Positions 12,502 through 23,598 of a DNA stretch of 64,000 nucleotides are shown here, in pieces (within the stretch, counting starts at the first letter, position 1; each line of letters opens with the position of its first letter). The notes below the pieces were generated by a model. The model saw only the letters and a list, made by a program, of their open reading frames with translations, was not told the origin of the DNA and ran no database searches. The position numbers were made by a program, and so were the translations under genes. The stretch is from Tetrapyrgos nigripes (taxonomy: Eukaryota; Basidiomycota; Agaricomycetes; Agaricales; Campanellaceae): positions 62,001-126,000 of the forward strand of contig JAACJM010000198.1 of NCBI GenBank assembly GCA_013368315.1, read 5' to 3'.

Positions 12502-13963
12502 TAGGTGTGTGGAAAAGGAAGATTATTTTATTTCTGGCATGCTTAGTGCACGCTTGTTAATATTACTACCACCAATCACTTGACCTGCTTCAAGTTCGTG
12601 TTGTTCTTGTAAGGAAATCATACAACTCAGGACCCTGACGATCACTAACAGCTGGTTGCTAACACACTTGTCGCTGCACTGGTCTGCACTTCTCCCTCAA
12701 ATTCAGTCGCGACACGGGTTTCTAGCTGGTATTACTTCATTCTCTCTCGGCCGTGCAATTTCTTTACAAATCCTTCGCACACTCTCGTAGTTGTGGCACA
12801 CTCAGCACATGGGTACTAAGTGCCAGTGTCGTGTCGCCGCTTCATTTTGATACATATATATATCTAGCTCACGTACTTCAAACAAACATAGTAGAACATA
12901 AGTAGTACGTATGATCTCGTCAAGTTTGTTAATATTCCTTTGTCACTCGTTTTTGAGTGCACACCTTTCAGCCTTGTTTCAGCCAATCACATTTTGTAAT
13001 TGGTGGATTGACATTCCCTTACTCGACTGATCTATTCTCTAACCATACCTACCAGGACCTCGAAAGTTCTTCCGCCGAGTCGCTATAGTATCGTTGCCGG
13101 GAATTAGGGGAAGATGGTTTCGAATTTGATGGCCCGATCCTGGAAGATTGAAGCTCGAAGCTGAGCACTTCTTACTTCCAGAATCCAAAAGATCTTCCCT
13201 CCATCCAGATACAGCCAGATACCGGGCCCGACGCTTGGATGCTCCACTCTTCCTTCCTGCGTTGGGTCCAGTTTAGTACTAGAGCAAACGGTAAAAGATA
13301 GGTAGTACGTGAGTTGCTGAATGTCTGATATCTCTCGAGCAGGTAATGATATTATATGATGTACATAGAGTAAGTATGCTGAAAAGATTGATTTCAGTAA
13401 GAAGGCCGCTATCGTGCTGAAGATTCCGGGCTTGAGCACCGAAAGATTGGCAGTGCAGTTTCTTACCGAAAGGGACGAGATAGCCTCGTTCAAGTTGTTT
13501 GCAATATGTGTCGTCTGATTCCTGGCGTCATTTTAAATTTAACGCTCGCCAAGGCTTGGTGAGACAGTCTAAAACAATGTGTTATCACCGGATGCTTTAC
13601 TTACTTCACCTAGGCCTGCTGAGTCGTGACCGATCGCAAAAGTAGTTAGTGCATATCATAGTACTATGTAGAGAAGTAGTAAAAATAAGCACTATGTCAA
13701 GGGATGTTCAAAGTCTCGACGACAACACGACACCGGGAAGAAACTGAAACTGACCTGAGGTGTCCAGTTCTGCCTATACAACCTTATCGTGCCAGAGTTA
13801 GTCTTATTGAGGCGGCGAGGAATCAATGATTGATTTCCGAGATGCCCGCCAGTGCTAGACCAAACAAAGTAGTAATATTTACTGATGAAATTGGAATGGT
13901 TAGCCTCGGAATGGACAAAGGAATGGCAAAAGGAGTGGCAAAAGGTACTAAAACTCTAAGGTA
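12502..13963. other. Intergenic stretch between tRNA genes
   Basis: No gene supported. A 129-codon minus-strand open frame at 13104-13493 has no recognisable family and uneven composition, so I leave it out. Several AGTACT-type words recur here as well. Confidence 0.4.
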
Positions 13964-14050
13964 TGACCACTGCAGGACTCGAACCTGCAACCTTTTGGTA
14001 GCCCCATTTGGTAATCGAAGCCAAACGCGCTACCATTGCGCCAAGTAGCC
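13964..14050 (-). tRNA. tRNA-Arg (anticodon TCG) with a 15-nt intron
   Basis: Read on the minus strand, acceptor GGCTACT pairs with AGTGGTC (two G-U wobbles), with discriminator A. The D arm is GGCGCAATGGTAGCGC. The anticodon stem TTTGG pairs with CCAAA, with loop CT-TCG-A followed by a 15-nt intron. The T arm is TGCAGGTTCGAGTCCTGCA. Without the intron the body is 72 nt. The GGCGCAATGG-TAGCGC D arm is the usual form in eukaryotic tRNA-Arg. Confidence 0.9.
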
Positions 14051-15065
14051 ATACTTATAACTGTAGGATGCGTATTATACCCTGCACTTAAATTATCCTT
14101 CGATCCCGATAAAGAGAATGATCTCTGAAAGAGTTTACAATTAAGCTGCTACTGAGAGCTATACTAGATATACTTCTCCCATATCGTCTCTGGTCACCCC
14201 TGTCCATTAACAAATGAAACTTCTGGTCCAGCCCAAGTTCGGCGCATTCAACTTGTACCTCACTACCGTGGGGATCCAGAAAAACAGTATCCCTCAAAAT
14301 CTCCTCCACATCATATAGTGATGTAGTGCAAACTCATGCCTCGGAATCGGTGAGGTCAACGAACATGGGGGATAATCTCGGAGTACCAAAAGGAGCAACG
14401 GGCGCCATCCTTTTCACAGCGTTCCGAGTCGTGGTACCGTCGTCTTCGAGATATTGACCACTATTCCATCGGAGCCTGAGTTCTCGAATTTCGTGTTGTG
14501 CGGAGGTATTGACGGCAACGGCCGCGAACTTTTTACATGACGACTAAGTACTTTTATGCATATGTCCAAAGTCAGACGCCGACGATGAGAACCCGACGAA
14601 TTTTGTGAAATTCATGATGCTGGTATGGACGCCTAGATTATAAAAAGTGCCAGGAGAGCTGGAGAAGGAGCTGGCGCCAAAGCTGCCCACGGTGCGAGCA
14701 GTGCCTGGTATGAACTCACCAGAGATGTAAATTCCCGATGTTTCTTTGCGTCTACGGGCAAGGAGACTGCAAAGATGTCAAAAATTCGGGACTTATGAAT
14801 GAACAAGCTGGGTGGGATTGATGATAAGAACAGACTCGAAAATGCAAAGCAAGCGAGGATTTGCATTGAATGTCGCTTGCTTTGCATTGAATGTGAGTTT
14901 TCTCCAAGTTTTCTCAATCAGATCAGTAGAACAATTCGAGAAAAACGCACGTTGTGGTGAATGTAAGACTGCGAGTACTAGTTCTTATATTTCATGTCCA
15001 AATACATATCGATCGAAAGAATAATTCCTCAACACAAGAATGAAAAGGACAAGTTTTGATACGTA
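14051..15065. other. Intergenic stretch
   Basis: About 1 kb with short open frames only. Two adjacent copies of a TTTGCATTGAATGT word lie at 14859-14892. The right end may hold further eroded sequence of the DUF6534-like relic. Confidence 0.35.
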
Positions 15066-15311
15066 CTATACAACGGAGGTGCCTCTCTTACACAAGTAAT
15101 TATAAAGAGCAGTCGTCAAATCTTCCAGAGCCACTCCAAGCGCTCCTCGCTGCACTGCAAATTGCATCAAGACCTTATTGACGATGTAATCCAGGCATGG
15201 CATCAGAGCCATGTAATCCGTGGATTTGACGCCAGATCGTTGGAAGATGGTGAGCATAGTGAATGCAACAAGTGTTTCAATAAGGCAGTAAAAGGCGATA
15301 TGTACTGTGTT
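15066..15311 (-). pseudogene. Remnant of a DUF6534-like multi-pass membrane protein
   Basis: The minus strand reads about 80 codons beginning HIAFYCLIETLVAFTMLTI, then FQRSGVKSTD, then VNKVLMQFAVQRGALGVAL. In basidiomycete DUF6534 proteins a transmembrane segment is followed by a conserved S/T-D...I-x-K-L block and another helix, and this fragment resembles that segment. It appears to start after a CAG acceptor and loses similarity before the stop at 15066. The first transmembrane helices and the C-terminus are missing, so it is a fragment. Family assignment is from memory of the motif, not a search. Confidence 0.4.
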
Positions 15312-15510
15312 GAAAAAAAAATATTTACTTTACAGCAGTGTTTACTTCCTCGAAGACCTATTAAGGAAATAATGGATCTGGAGTCACTGGACGAAACCTT
15401 AAAAAGCCATATCCGGAATAAGGTCGGTGGGTAGGAGTCAGGGACGTCGCAGGGTGGAGTTCAGTCACTGCCACCTGTACTACATAAGTAGCCTATTGTC
15501 CACCAATTGT

Positions 15511-15602
15511 TGTCCGAACCTGGCTTCCGCCTGCAGCGGGCAATTTTTTGTCCGAACCCAGGTCGGCTTTCCAGCTCTCTGAGTGAACTTTTTGTCCGAA
15601 CC
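15511..15602 (+). repeat. Three direct copies of TGTCCGAACC
   Basis: Identical 10-mers start at 15511, 15549 and 15593, two of them preceded by a T run. The spacing is 38 and 44 bases. They lie 265-355 bases upstream of the F-box gene start at 15867, in otherwise non-coding DNA. They could be binding sites or leftover transposon sub-terminal repeats; similar GTCCGAAC words occur in the hAT element at 40.8 kb. Confidence 0.6.
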
Positions 15603-15866
15603 ACTGGTAACCGGCCTGTTGCTCCGATTCGACGAAAACTTGACGGAGAATTTCAAATTTGCGGAGAAGGTGCTTGGTGCCGAGTCTGCCGTGCTGACCC
15701 AAAAGGATCAGCCCCTCGTCCCATAAATAGGACTCGTTTCATACTGTAGCAGGTTCCAAGAGCCACGTGTAATCTTGGTTCACTAGTTAGTCAGACGCAT
15801 TCTTAGTGGCATCCTTAATTCCTCTCTTCTCATACCTCTTATTCTCTCTCCTCTTAATCCAAACCA

Positions 15867-17960
15867 ATGGATGTGTCTTTTCAGATTCCATCAAACAAAC
15901 TCGCATCGAAGGTATCGTCGTCAATGTTCTCCATCAGACCCAGTAGGCCTAGTAACTGAATGCGACCTTTAGAACGACATCGTCGTGTGCAGTGCATGCC
16001 AATTACAAGTTTCGACTACGACATACGACAAACCATCCCTCAACTCTCGCTTGTGCTCAGGCTATCAACCTGTCAATATCAATATCGAGAAAGCAAGACT
16101 GCCAGTATCGCGCAAGATATCGCCCTACTGGCGCAGGAAATCGAAAGGGGGGAGAGGATCGTGGAGAGCCTGAAGCAGAGCCGTCTGAATGCTCTTCTGC
16201 ATATGAAGATGGGGGAAGCATTGCTCGCGCCTATCGCCAAGCTTCCCAGGGAATTACTGGAAGAGATTTTTCAGCACTATTGTCGGGATGAGTACGAGGA
16301 ATTGCCACTCATTGGGGAACACCCTGCCGACAAGCTTTCCTCGGTTTGCACCTTGTGGAGGGATATTGCGCAAAGCTCACCTATGCTGTGGTCATATGTC
16401 CACTTGCCTGGATTCTCCTTGCTTGGATCTGCCACTTCAGCCAATAATCCTGATGATCATACATTGCCTGCGTATGCTGCAACTGCGAAGGAAACATTGG
16501 CTCGTTGTTTGGCACTTTCCAAAGACGCTTCCCTCCACATCATCTTTTCTTGCAATATGCGCAGTGATCTGAAAGGAATCAATGTCGATCTACTGCACCA
16601 GATGCTGGTCCATTCTCGCAGGTGGTCATCAGCAGATATCACGCTTGATTCCTTGGATGCTGTGTCGAGGGCTTTCAGTAGGGTCCTCAGTGAGAGTTCC
16701 CCGTTCCCCTGCCTTCAGCAACTTCACCTTCAGATTGGTGACCTATATGCACCACATAATGAATTCCAGATGTCTCGACTTTCTTCACTTCCTTCCCTAC
16801 GCCAGTTTTCGGTCACCTGTTATGACATTTCTCAACACTCCTCACCGTCGTGCAAATCACTCATTGGTTCTGGCATCACTTCGCTGGACGTCTTCGATGA
16901 GATCCATGACAACGACCTCATCTTTCTGAATCAATTTGACCGGCTTCGACATCTTTACCTTCCAAACTACCAGGGGGCCCGGCTAGGTTCCGCTCTTTGC
17001 GAAGCTGCCGTTCATTCATCATCTATCAGGCATTTGGTCCTCAGAGCGAAAATTCATCTTCATACCACGGTCACTTTGACCTTATTTTCTCAACTCTGTC
17101 TCCCAAACCTTCACTCTCTCGAGATATCGCAGTTTGGATTGTCTCCAGATGGCGTCTGATCGTCACAAGATTTCGCAACAATGATGGAGAATTCGGGTTG
17201 CAAACTTCAATCCCTTTTCTTGGATGGCGTACAGATCAGCTCAGAAGACTTGTATGCCCTCTTGTGCGTGACACCTGATTTGACGCGCCTAACATTCCAC
17301 GAGCACGGTGATGAAGATGTTGAGACAGATATTGGAACGACTCTGTTGTCGTATCTCACCTGGCTTGTGCCTACCGAGTCTGTCAACTGTGTTCATTTTG
17401 ACCACGCTACTCCGCTCACTTGTCACGGTGTCCGACTCCCCAAGCTCATCGACGTCAAGCTTAAGACGCGTTCATTCCTTGACCACACACTGATGAAAGC
17501 CACCTGTGATTTGCTAGAGTCACGTACTGCGCTGTCGTCGCAGGAATCATTGACGCCGGGTCCTCTCTCTCTTCAAGCTGACATATCCGCCATCCGAGAG
17601 TTCCAATTCCAACCCCTTCTCTCAGCTTCCGCCGATATTCTCAATGGGACTGATCCTGCTCGACATCGATTTGAGGAATTGGCTCAGCAGCCTTCACCTT
17701 CATACCGAAAGGTTTTTCATTTGGTCCTCCCAGATGCTTCAGATACTGGGGACTTTGATGACGAACTTGATAGCGATCCTGAAACTTCCAACCGTTATAC
17801 ATACGAACCTCCAGAAGAACCTTACACGTATGAATCACTTACCAGTGCTTTGAACGCAGAGGAGTGGATCGGAATCCGCACAAATGACCCGAATTATCCT
17901 ACTGGTGCTGATCTTCTTCTTGGAGTTTACTGCTTGAATAGTCACATTAGGGAAGAATAA
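15867..17960 (+). pseudogene. F-box/LRR-type protein with a frame slip and an in-frame TGA
   Basis: Exon 1 is 15867-15911 (MDVSFQIPSNKLASK), followed by a 61-nt intron ending CTTTAG. Exon 2 opens NDIVVCSACQLQ, the CxxC start common in mushroom F-box proteins. A coiled coil follows (DIALLAQEIERGERIVESL), then the F-box (LPRELLEEIFQHYC ... LSSVCTLWRDIAQSSPMLWS) at about residues 90-150, then about 450 residues of LRR-like sequence (LPNLHSLEI, KLQSLFLDGVQIS). F-box proteins recruit substrates to SCF ubiquitin ligases. There are two lesions. The N-terminal frame ends at EKARLP and resumes one base out of register at SIAQDIALL near 16102, as if one C were missing. TGA at 17157-17159 interrupts the frame, which continues unchanged for another 267 codons. 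The first could be a sequencing slip; the second is a substitution. It may be a recent pseudogene or a damaged allele. Confidence 0.75.
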
Positions 17961-19158
17961 GCGTTAGGGGACATGACCTTCTGTTGAACCATGACTCGCT
18001 AAAAGTAGCACTTCTTGTATTAGACAAAGAACTAATTCTTACGACCCTTTACAATTACGAAATCACGAATTGGAGAGTTGTAATCCAGTTAGTGGTTGGG
18101 TATTTACATCAGAGTTGAAAAGAGAAGAAACAATATTACCTATAAGGCTGTGGGGATATCTGCCAGAAAGGAGCTTGCTACCTGTACCAATTCCCTCGGC
18201 TGAGGCCTGCTGAGGCTCTTTGTACCTGGCTAGGCCAATCATCGCTGACATATCGCTTGCGGAACCGAATGTCCTAGGAAGGTGAGTCTGCTACCTAAAA
18301 GTCTTCCAACAACCAGAGCCCCTCTCAGCGTGTACTAAGCTGCAGGACATAAATGGGAAGTCGGTACCAAAGATCCAAGATTTAGTTCGCAATCGCATGG
18401 GCTGCGTGGATGTAAAAAAGCTCTCGGGACCGAGTCTTCTTCGAGTCTTCGGTTGGAAGGTGGAAATGAAAGTGCGTACTAATCTCGTCATGCTGCGAAT
18501 CGTTTAATTAATATTCACTGGCATGGAAGTGGTCCATGCCAGCGGCACCGAGAGTTGAAGGAAGACGACGGCAATAGGCCTGGGGACAAGTAATAGGTGA
18601 CGACTCGTAATTGACAATGACTCGCTATCTCGCTGCAAAAGCTGCATGAGCAAGATTAAAGCTAGATTCCGAAATTCAACCGCCTACCGTAGTTCTGAAT
18701 ACACATCTTTACCTACTCGGGGTTCGATCTGTAATGACCGGTCATAGAGGACAAAAGATTTCGCGGGAGTGAAGAGGACTCACTGAATAGAACAATTAGA
18801 AGGTTCTGAGTATGTCGAATGAAAGCTAGCCAGATCTACTCAAGAAGACGAAACGCACATCTGGAGCGTGCTGGTTGTAAATGGAGATTAGACAGAGACC
18901 TTCCACTAGGTTGTCATCAGATTGCGAATCAACCTGAGCCTGACAGAGATCGGCTATCACAGCTTTCGTTCCCGAGTGCAGAATCATATTTTCATCTGGA
19001 AGACCCGGTGTGTCGACGCTTTAGGCTAGTGAGGTCCTTTCGTCGAGGTTGCTGATCAAGCCAATGTAGGTGCCATTGAAGATTCCAATTCAGGCAGATT
19101 GACTAAAGGTATGACATTGCGATTCGTCTACGATGTCTAGGCATCGCAAGATGGGAGA
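17961..19158. other. Intergenic stretch between convergent genes
   Basis: About 1.2 kb with no supportable gene. It contains the 3' flanks of the F-box gene and of the minus-strand kinase ending at 19159. The CGAGTCTTC word seen at 10.6 kb recurs near 18430. Confidence 0.4.
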
Positions 19159-19979
19159 CTATGCCAAGACAAACACAGGGTCATCCAGACTTTCTATTAT
19201 CCTTGTAGGTTCCAGCATATTGGCTATGAGGAATCTACCGTCTGTAGCATTTCAGTCAGACAGAAGGCAGTGAACGACTCAGCATCGCCACTCACTAGGC
19301 ATATCGTTCTCCTCCGCCCTCCAGACTGCTTCTTCATGGTCCTTCGCAACCCCACTGACAACATGTCTCTTGACCAATCTCCGCTGTGCTTCCTCGATAT
19401 CGACCCTGAGATACCACCGCTCATCCAACAGGGAACCGGCATCAGCCCAAGAATCTACGCATAATGCAGCATACAGTCCCTCGATGACAACAATCCGATG
19501 ATGAGGATGGATCGCGACTGCGTCCGACGACGGATCCTTGAGTGCGTGGTCAAAGGAAGGAGCAAAGATGATTGGCGAAGATGGTGTTATCTCCTCCTGT
19601 AACTTCTTGACGAATTGAAGGTAGCCAGGACTGTCAAAAGTCCAGTGTATACCCCGTCTATCATGAGCCAGTTTAGGATCAGGGAATTGATCCAATTGAG
19701 CACGAGTAAGATGCCATCCGTCTAAGCCAACCAGAGCTACTTTGTCTGTATTATCTGGTTGAGATTCGAGTATTTCGTTTGTGTACTGAGTCAGACGGAC
19801 TGCAAATGTTGACTTTCCGGATGCTGGGATCCCAAAGAGACCGACTAATAACCGCGAAGATGAGGGTTTCCTAGAAGCGACTAGTTTGAGTTTTCGACTC
19901 TCTCAATCAGCCAGGCTCAGCTTTACTTTTGCAAGAGCTCAACGAGGACCGGAGCAAGATTTCGTGCTTGCGTGTCCAT
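19159..19979 (-). CDS. P-loop kinase of the uridine kinase/phosphoribulokinase type (Yfh7-like)
   Basis: Three exons: 19979-19927, 19870-19296 and 19241-19159, with introns of 56 and 54 nt, giving 236 residues. Exon 1 encodes MDTQARNLAPVLVELLQK. Exon 2 carries the Walker A motif GIPASGKST (residues about 26-34), VGLDGWHLT, the FPDPKLAHDRRGIHWTFD block, IVVIEGLY (Walker B-like) and the lid segment RLVKRHVVSGVAKDHEEAVWR. Exon 3 gives GRFLIANMLEP and ends VFVLA. These elements, and the short length, match the uridine kinase-like family that includes yeast Yfh7; the true substrate cannot be told from sequence. It is divergently paired with the hydrolase gene starting at 20093. The reading frame is intact. 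Confidence 0.88.
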
Positions 19980-20092
19980 ATGTCAAATTCGTCGATGTCG
20001 GAGATGTCAAGGGGGCTCGTGGCAGTTCATTGTCTAGTCACTTTTGTCCTTGACACCCACTACCTACCTCGACAATCTCAACGAAGACTTAG
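19980..20092. promoter_or_regulatory. Shared divergent promoter, 113 bp
   Basis: Only 113 bases separate the start codons of the P-loop kinase (minus) and the GH99-like gene (plus). Both UTRs and core promoters must fit here or overlap the coding starts. No TATA box is obvious. Confidence 0.55.
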
Positions 20093-23000
20093 ATGGAGAA
20101 AGGAGGTGTTATCAAACGGTGAGCCGAAAAATTGTTCATTCCAGTTTTCGACTAACACCAGGTTCAGGGCAGACCCGTCGAGTATTCATGTATGTAAATA
20201 CTGACCGCTAAGACCTTCACTGATCCGTCTGACAATTGTGATAGGACAAATTTCTAGTGGGCTACCAAGGCTGGTTTACTTGTGCTGGAGATGGGGAGCC
20301 AATCGATCCAGGTGCGTGGTCATGTCGATACTTTTTTGGCGGAGAAACTGACTTTTGACCGATAGGTCACCATGGCTGGCTTCACTGGTTTAACCACCCA
20401 ATACCTGACGGCGGAAAACCTAATACCGATTTGTGGCCCGACGTGTCAGAATACTCGCCTTCAGAGCTTTTCCCGGCTCCTGGAATCAATTACAAGACAG
20501 GCGAACAGGCTTTTCTTTTCTCTTCCAGGCATCCAAAGACTGTGCAGCGGTGCGCGCCATTACGACGCATTGAAACATAGATTGCTTATGATTGCCCAGG
20601 CACTTTCATTGGATGGCAAGACATGGCGTAGACGGGGCTTTTCTTCAACGATTTGTGGGACAATGTGACGTCGAACACGGGAGCAGAGGATTAAGGAAAC
20701 AAAGGGACGAGATAGGGGACAATGTTAGAGAGGCAGCTGAGAAGGAAGGCAGAGTGTTTGCTATCATGTATGTGCCCAACCATCATCCCAGGCGTTTGCA
20801 GAAGGCTGATCTTTTCCTTGAAGGTATGATGTATCTGGCGTTCCTGCTGATCGTGTCGCCAGGGTAATTGAACATGACTGGGCACACCTGATTCGAGATA
20901 AAGGTATATTGGACAGTCCTAACTATCTACGAGAGAAAGGGAAGCCTGTTCTTGCACTTTGGGGTGCGTCACATATTCCTTCTGTCAGCGGTCTTGCACA
21001 CGCTTCACTTTCGCGGTCTTTCACCAACATCAACCTCAACCTCAACCTCCTCCTTCTCTTCGCTTGACTATCACACTAAACTTAACACTTGCACATACAG
21101 GGTTCGGTTTCAGCGACAGAGGACACACCCCAGAGCTTGTTAGAAACATTGTACGTTCTATTCGCAGCTTTACACCCGGCGGTGCATATATCATGGCAGG
21201 TAAGCCTCATCTGCGTATTCCTGTGTCAAATCTCATGATGCTAATGTCACTTCATTCACGCTCTGTCTTCTGTTCACATTTTCTGCTTCTCTCAACGTCC
21301 ATTTCGTTTCCCGGAAATGTCGTCCTTTCTAGGTGCCCCAACACACTGGCGGAAAGGTGAAGGCGACGCTGACCCAAACCCCGGTTTCGTCGATGTCTAC
21401 CTAAATGAATTTGACTGTATTTCCCCATGGATGGTTGGACGAATCTCTAAGGAAGAAGATAGTGATCATTTCCTTGAGCATATACAGAAACCAGATATGG
21501 AGCTTCTAAGGAAGAGTCATGAAGAACATGGAAGAAGGAAGGTGGACTACATTCCCGTGGTGTTCCCAGGTTTCTCGGGGCTAAACTTGAGCGAGGGAGA
21601 GTGGAAATTCAATCAGATACCGAGGAATGGAGGCAAGCTTTTATGGCAACAGATCTTTAATGCGAAGAGGTTGGGTGTGGTGAGTTTACCAGTCGGCATT
21701 TACGGAATGACTCATTTTTATTACTTATACTACATTAGCGAACCATTTACGGCGCAATGTGGGACGAGTACGACGAAGGAACGGCATTCATGCCTGTTGT
21801 CGAGAAAGCTCGTCATCTCCCTGTTTCCGAAAAGTACACTTTCCTAGCCTTGGACGCTGATGGCTATGATTTACCAGCAGATTGGTACATGCGTATATGC
21901 GGGTTTGCTGCTGAAGGACTGAAGAGTGAAAGGATGATCCACGAGACGTTTCCGTCGAAAGAGCTGCAGGACTTTTGGTCTTCGAGACCCAAGTACGAGC
22001 AGACGGATCCTGGAGGATCTGGGGAGGTGGAAGTGGAGGGCAGTCGTATCAACAGTGGTTGGGTGGACAGACAGACGACGACTCAAAAGAGCCTCCACCG
22101 CCGCCTTATTCGTTGGAGAATGACACGCCGCAGCCTGCTCAACCCGCAACAAGTCATCAAGAGCAGCAATCTCAGACTGCAGCGGCACCCGTACCAGGCA
22201 GCGCTCCGGTTGACGCAGCGGTCTCATCAGTGGCCGATGACTTTGCAAGACAGACCATGTCAGATTCTACCAGTGCTGCGCCCGTTCCCAGTACATCAAC
22301 CAGACCTCCTTTACATCCTTCACATCCTTCAAATTATTTTGTGGCTACCACTACCGCGCCAGTTTTACCACCTCCATCTCACCCGTCTAGGCCTCCTCTA
22401 CCGGGCAGAAATTCCAGTGCTAATGGAAATTTGTCGTCTCGCCCATCCGTAAACTATAATTCCCGACCTAGCATCCCTGCTCGGCCTTCTTCATCGGCGT
22501 CGAATACATCTATTCCATCGTCACCGCCACCGATTCCTTCTGTGCCGAGGCCGACTGGGACGCCTCAACCTCATTCGCCTTCCTCACAATGGCCTCCAGC
22601 TGACTGGAATGTGGGCGGTTCTAGCAATCCTTCACACACCTCTATCCTGTATATCATTCACATCATCAATATGCCCAATATCCACCCGATCATTCCACTC
22701 AGCACTCTCTACAACCTGGAGGACCATCTCATCATTCCCCACATTCTTCGTCTCATTCATCACCTCATCACTCACCAAACGCAGCTGCATTCGCGTTCCC
22801 TCAGGCTCAAGTCTCACCTACTATGCTAACATTCCCCGGTGGACCTAGTGGACCTTCCCTTCCAGAACCAGCTCCTGCAGGTGCCTACGGAGGGTATCCT
22901 GCACCATCTGGTCCTCCAGCTCCACACGCACCACACCCATATCCCAGTGGACCAGGTGGATTTGCTTTTCCTACCCCCGGGCCTCACTCCGGATATGGCC

Positions 23001-23598
23001 CTATGGAGGTGGTCCTAGTGCTGGTTCTTACGATTCTGGGTATAATTCTAGGTACAATTCTGGTTACGCTCCAAGTGGTTATGGACCCAGACCCGGACCT
23101 CATGACGTCTCTCTTCCTGGTTCTGGAAGCCCAGGTCATTTCCCTCAGCCTCATCCTGGGCTTTCATCTTCTCCGGCTCCCTCAGGCTGGAGTCCTAGTA
23201 CCAGCCCTGCGCCTTCATTACCGTCTCGTAAGTCATTTTGTCTACTTTTCGTCCTCATGCAGTTACTGATTCATAAACACACTATTATTCTATTTCATTT
23301 CATTTCACCTGGCCATTACTCCTTACTACCAGGACCCCCGAGTTCGACGACACATTCTTCGTGGTCTAGTTACCCCGGGCAACAACAACCTACCCCGAGT
23401 GCCCCTTTATCTCAAAATCAAACGTCTTCGTCTTCCTCTTCGGGAACCTCGAACCCAGGTGGTATAGCGGGTACTGCATATGGGTATGCGGCTGGTGCTA
23501 TTGACAGGTTTGGGGGTAAGAAGTTGAGAGGAGAATTGGAAGAGAGGGTTGGTAGTCTTGCAAAGGGGAGTAAGCTGCTGGGAAAGTTTTCAAAGTAG
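20093..23598 (+). CDS. GH99-like glycoside hydrolase domain with a long low-complexity C-terminal tail
   Basis: About ten exons. The start MEKGGVIK leads into SGQTRRVFMY, then FLVGYQGWF, HHGWLHWFNH, DLWPDVSEYSPSELFPAPG, FLFSSRHPKTVQRHFHWM and GVDGAFLQRFV, followed by PVLALWGFGFSDRGHT and GVRTIYGAMWDEYDEGTAF. This order is that of the GH99-like (GH71/GH99-related, often named xylosidase/arabinosidase) family, putative retaining glycosidases. No signal peptide is evident at this start. After FWSSRPKYEQ comes a Gly/Ser/Pro/His/Tyr-rich tail of about 470 residues (PPPPPYSLE; many YNSG-like and HH pairs) that ends with a compact basic segment, GAIDRFGGKKLRGELEERV. The tail frame slips by one base at 22021 (GGGG), 22629 (CC) and 22999 (CCC), each fixed by one extra base, so I treat it as one gene with under-calls. 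Confidence 0.75.
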
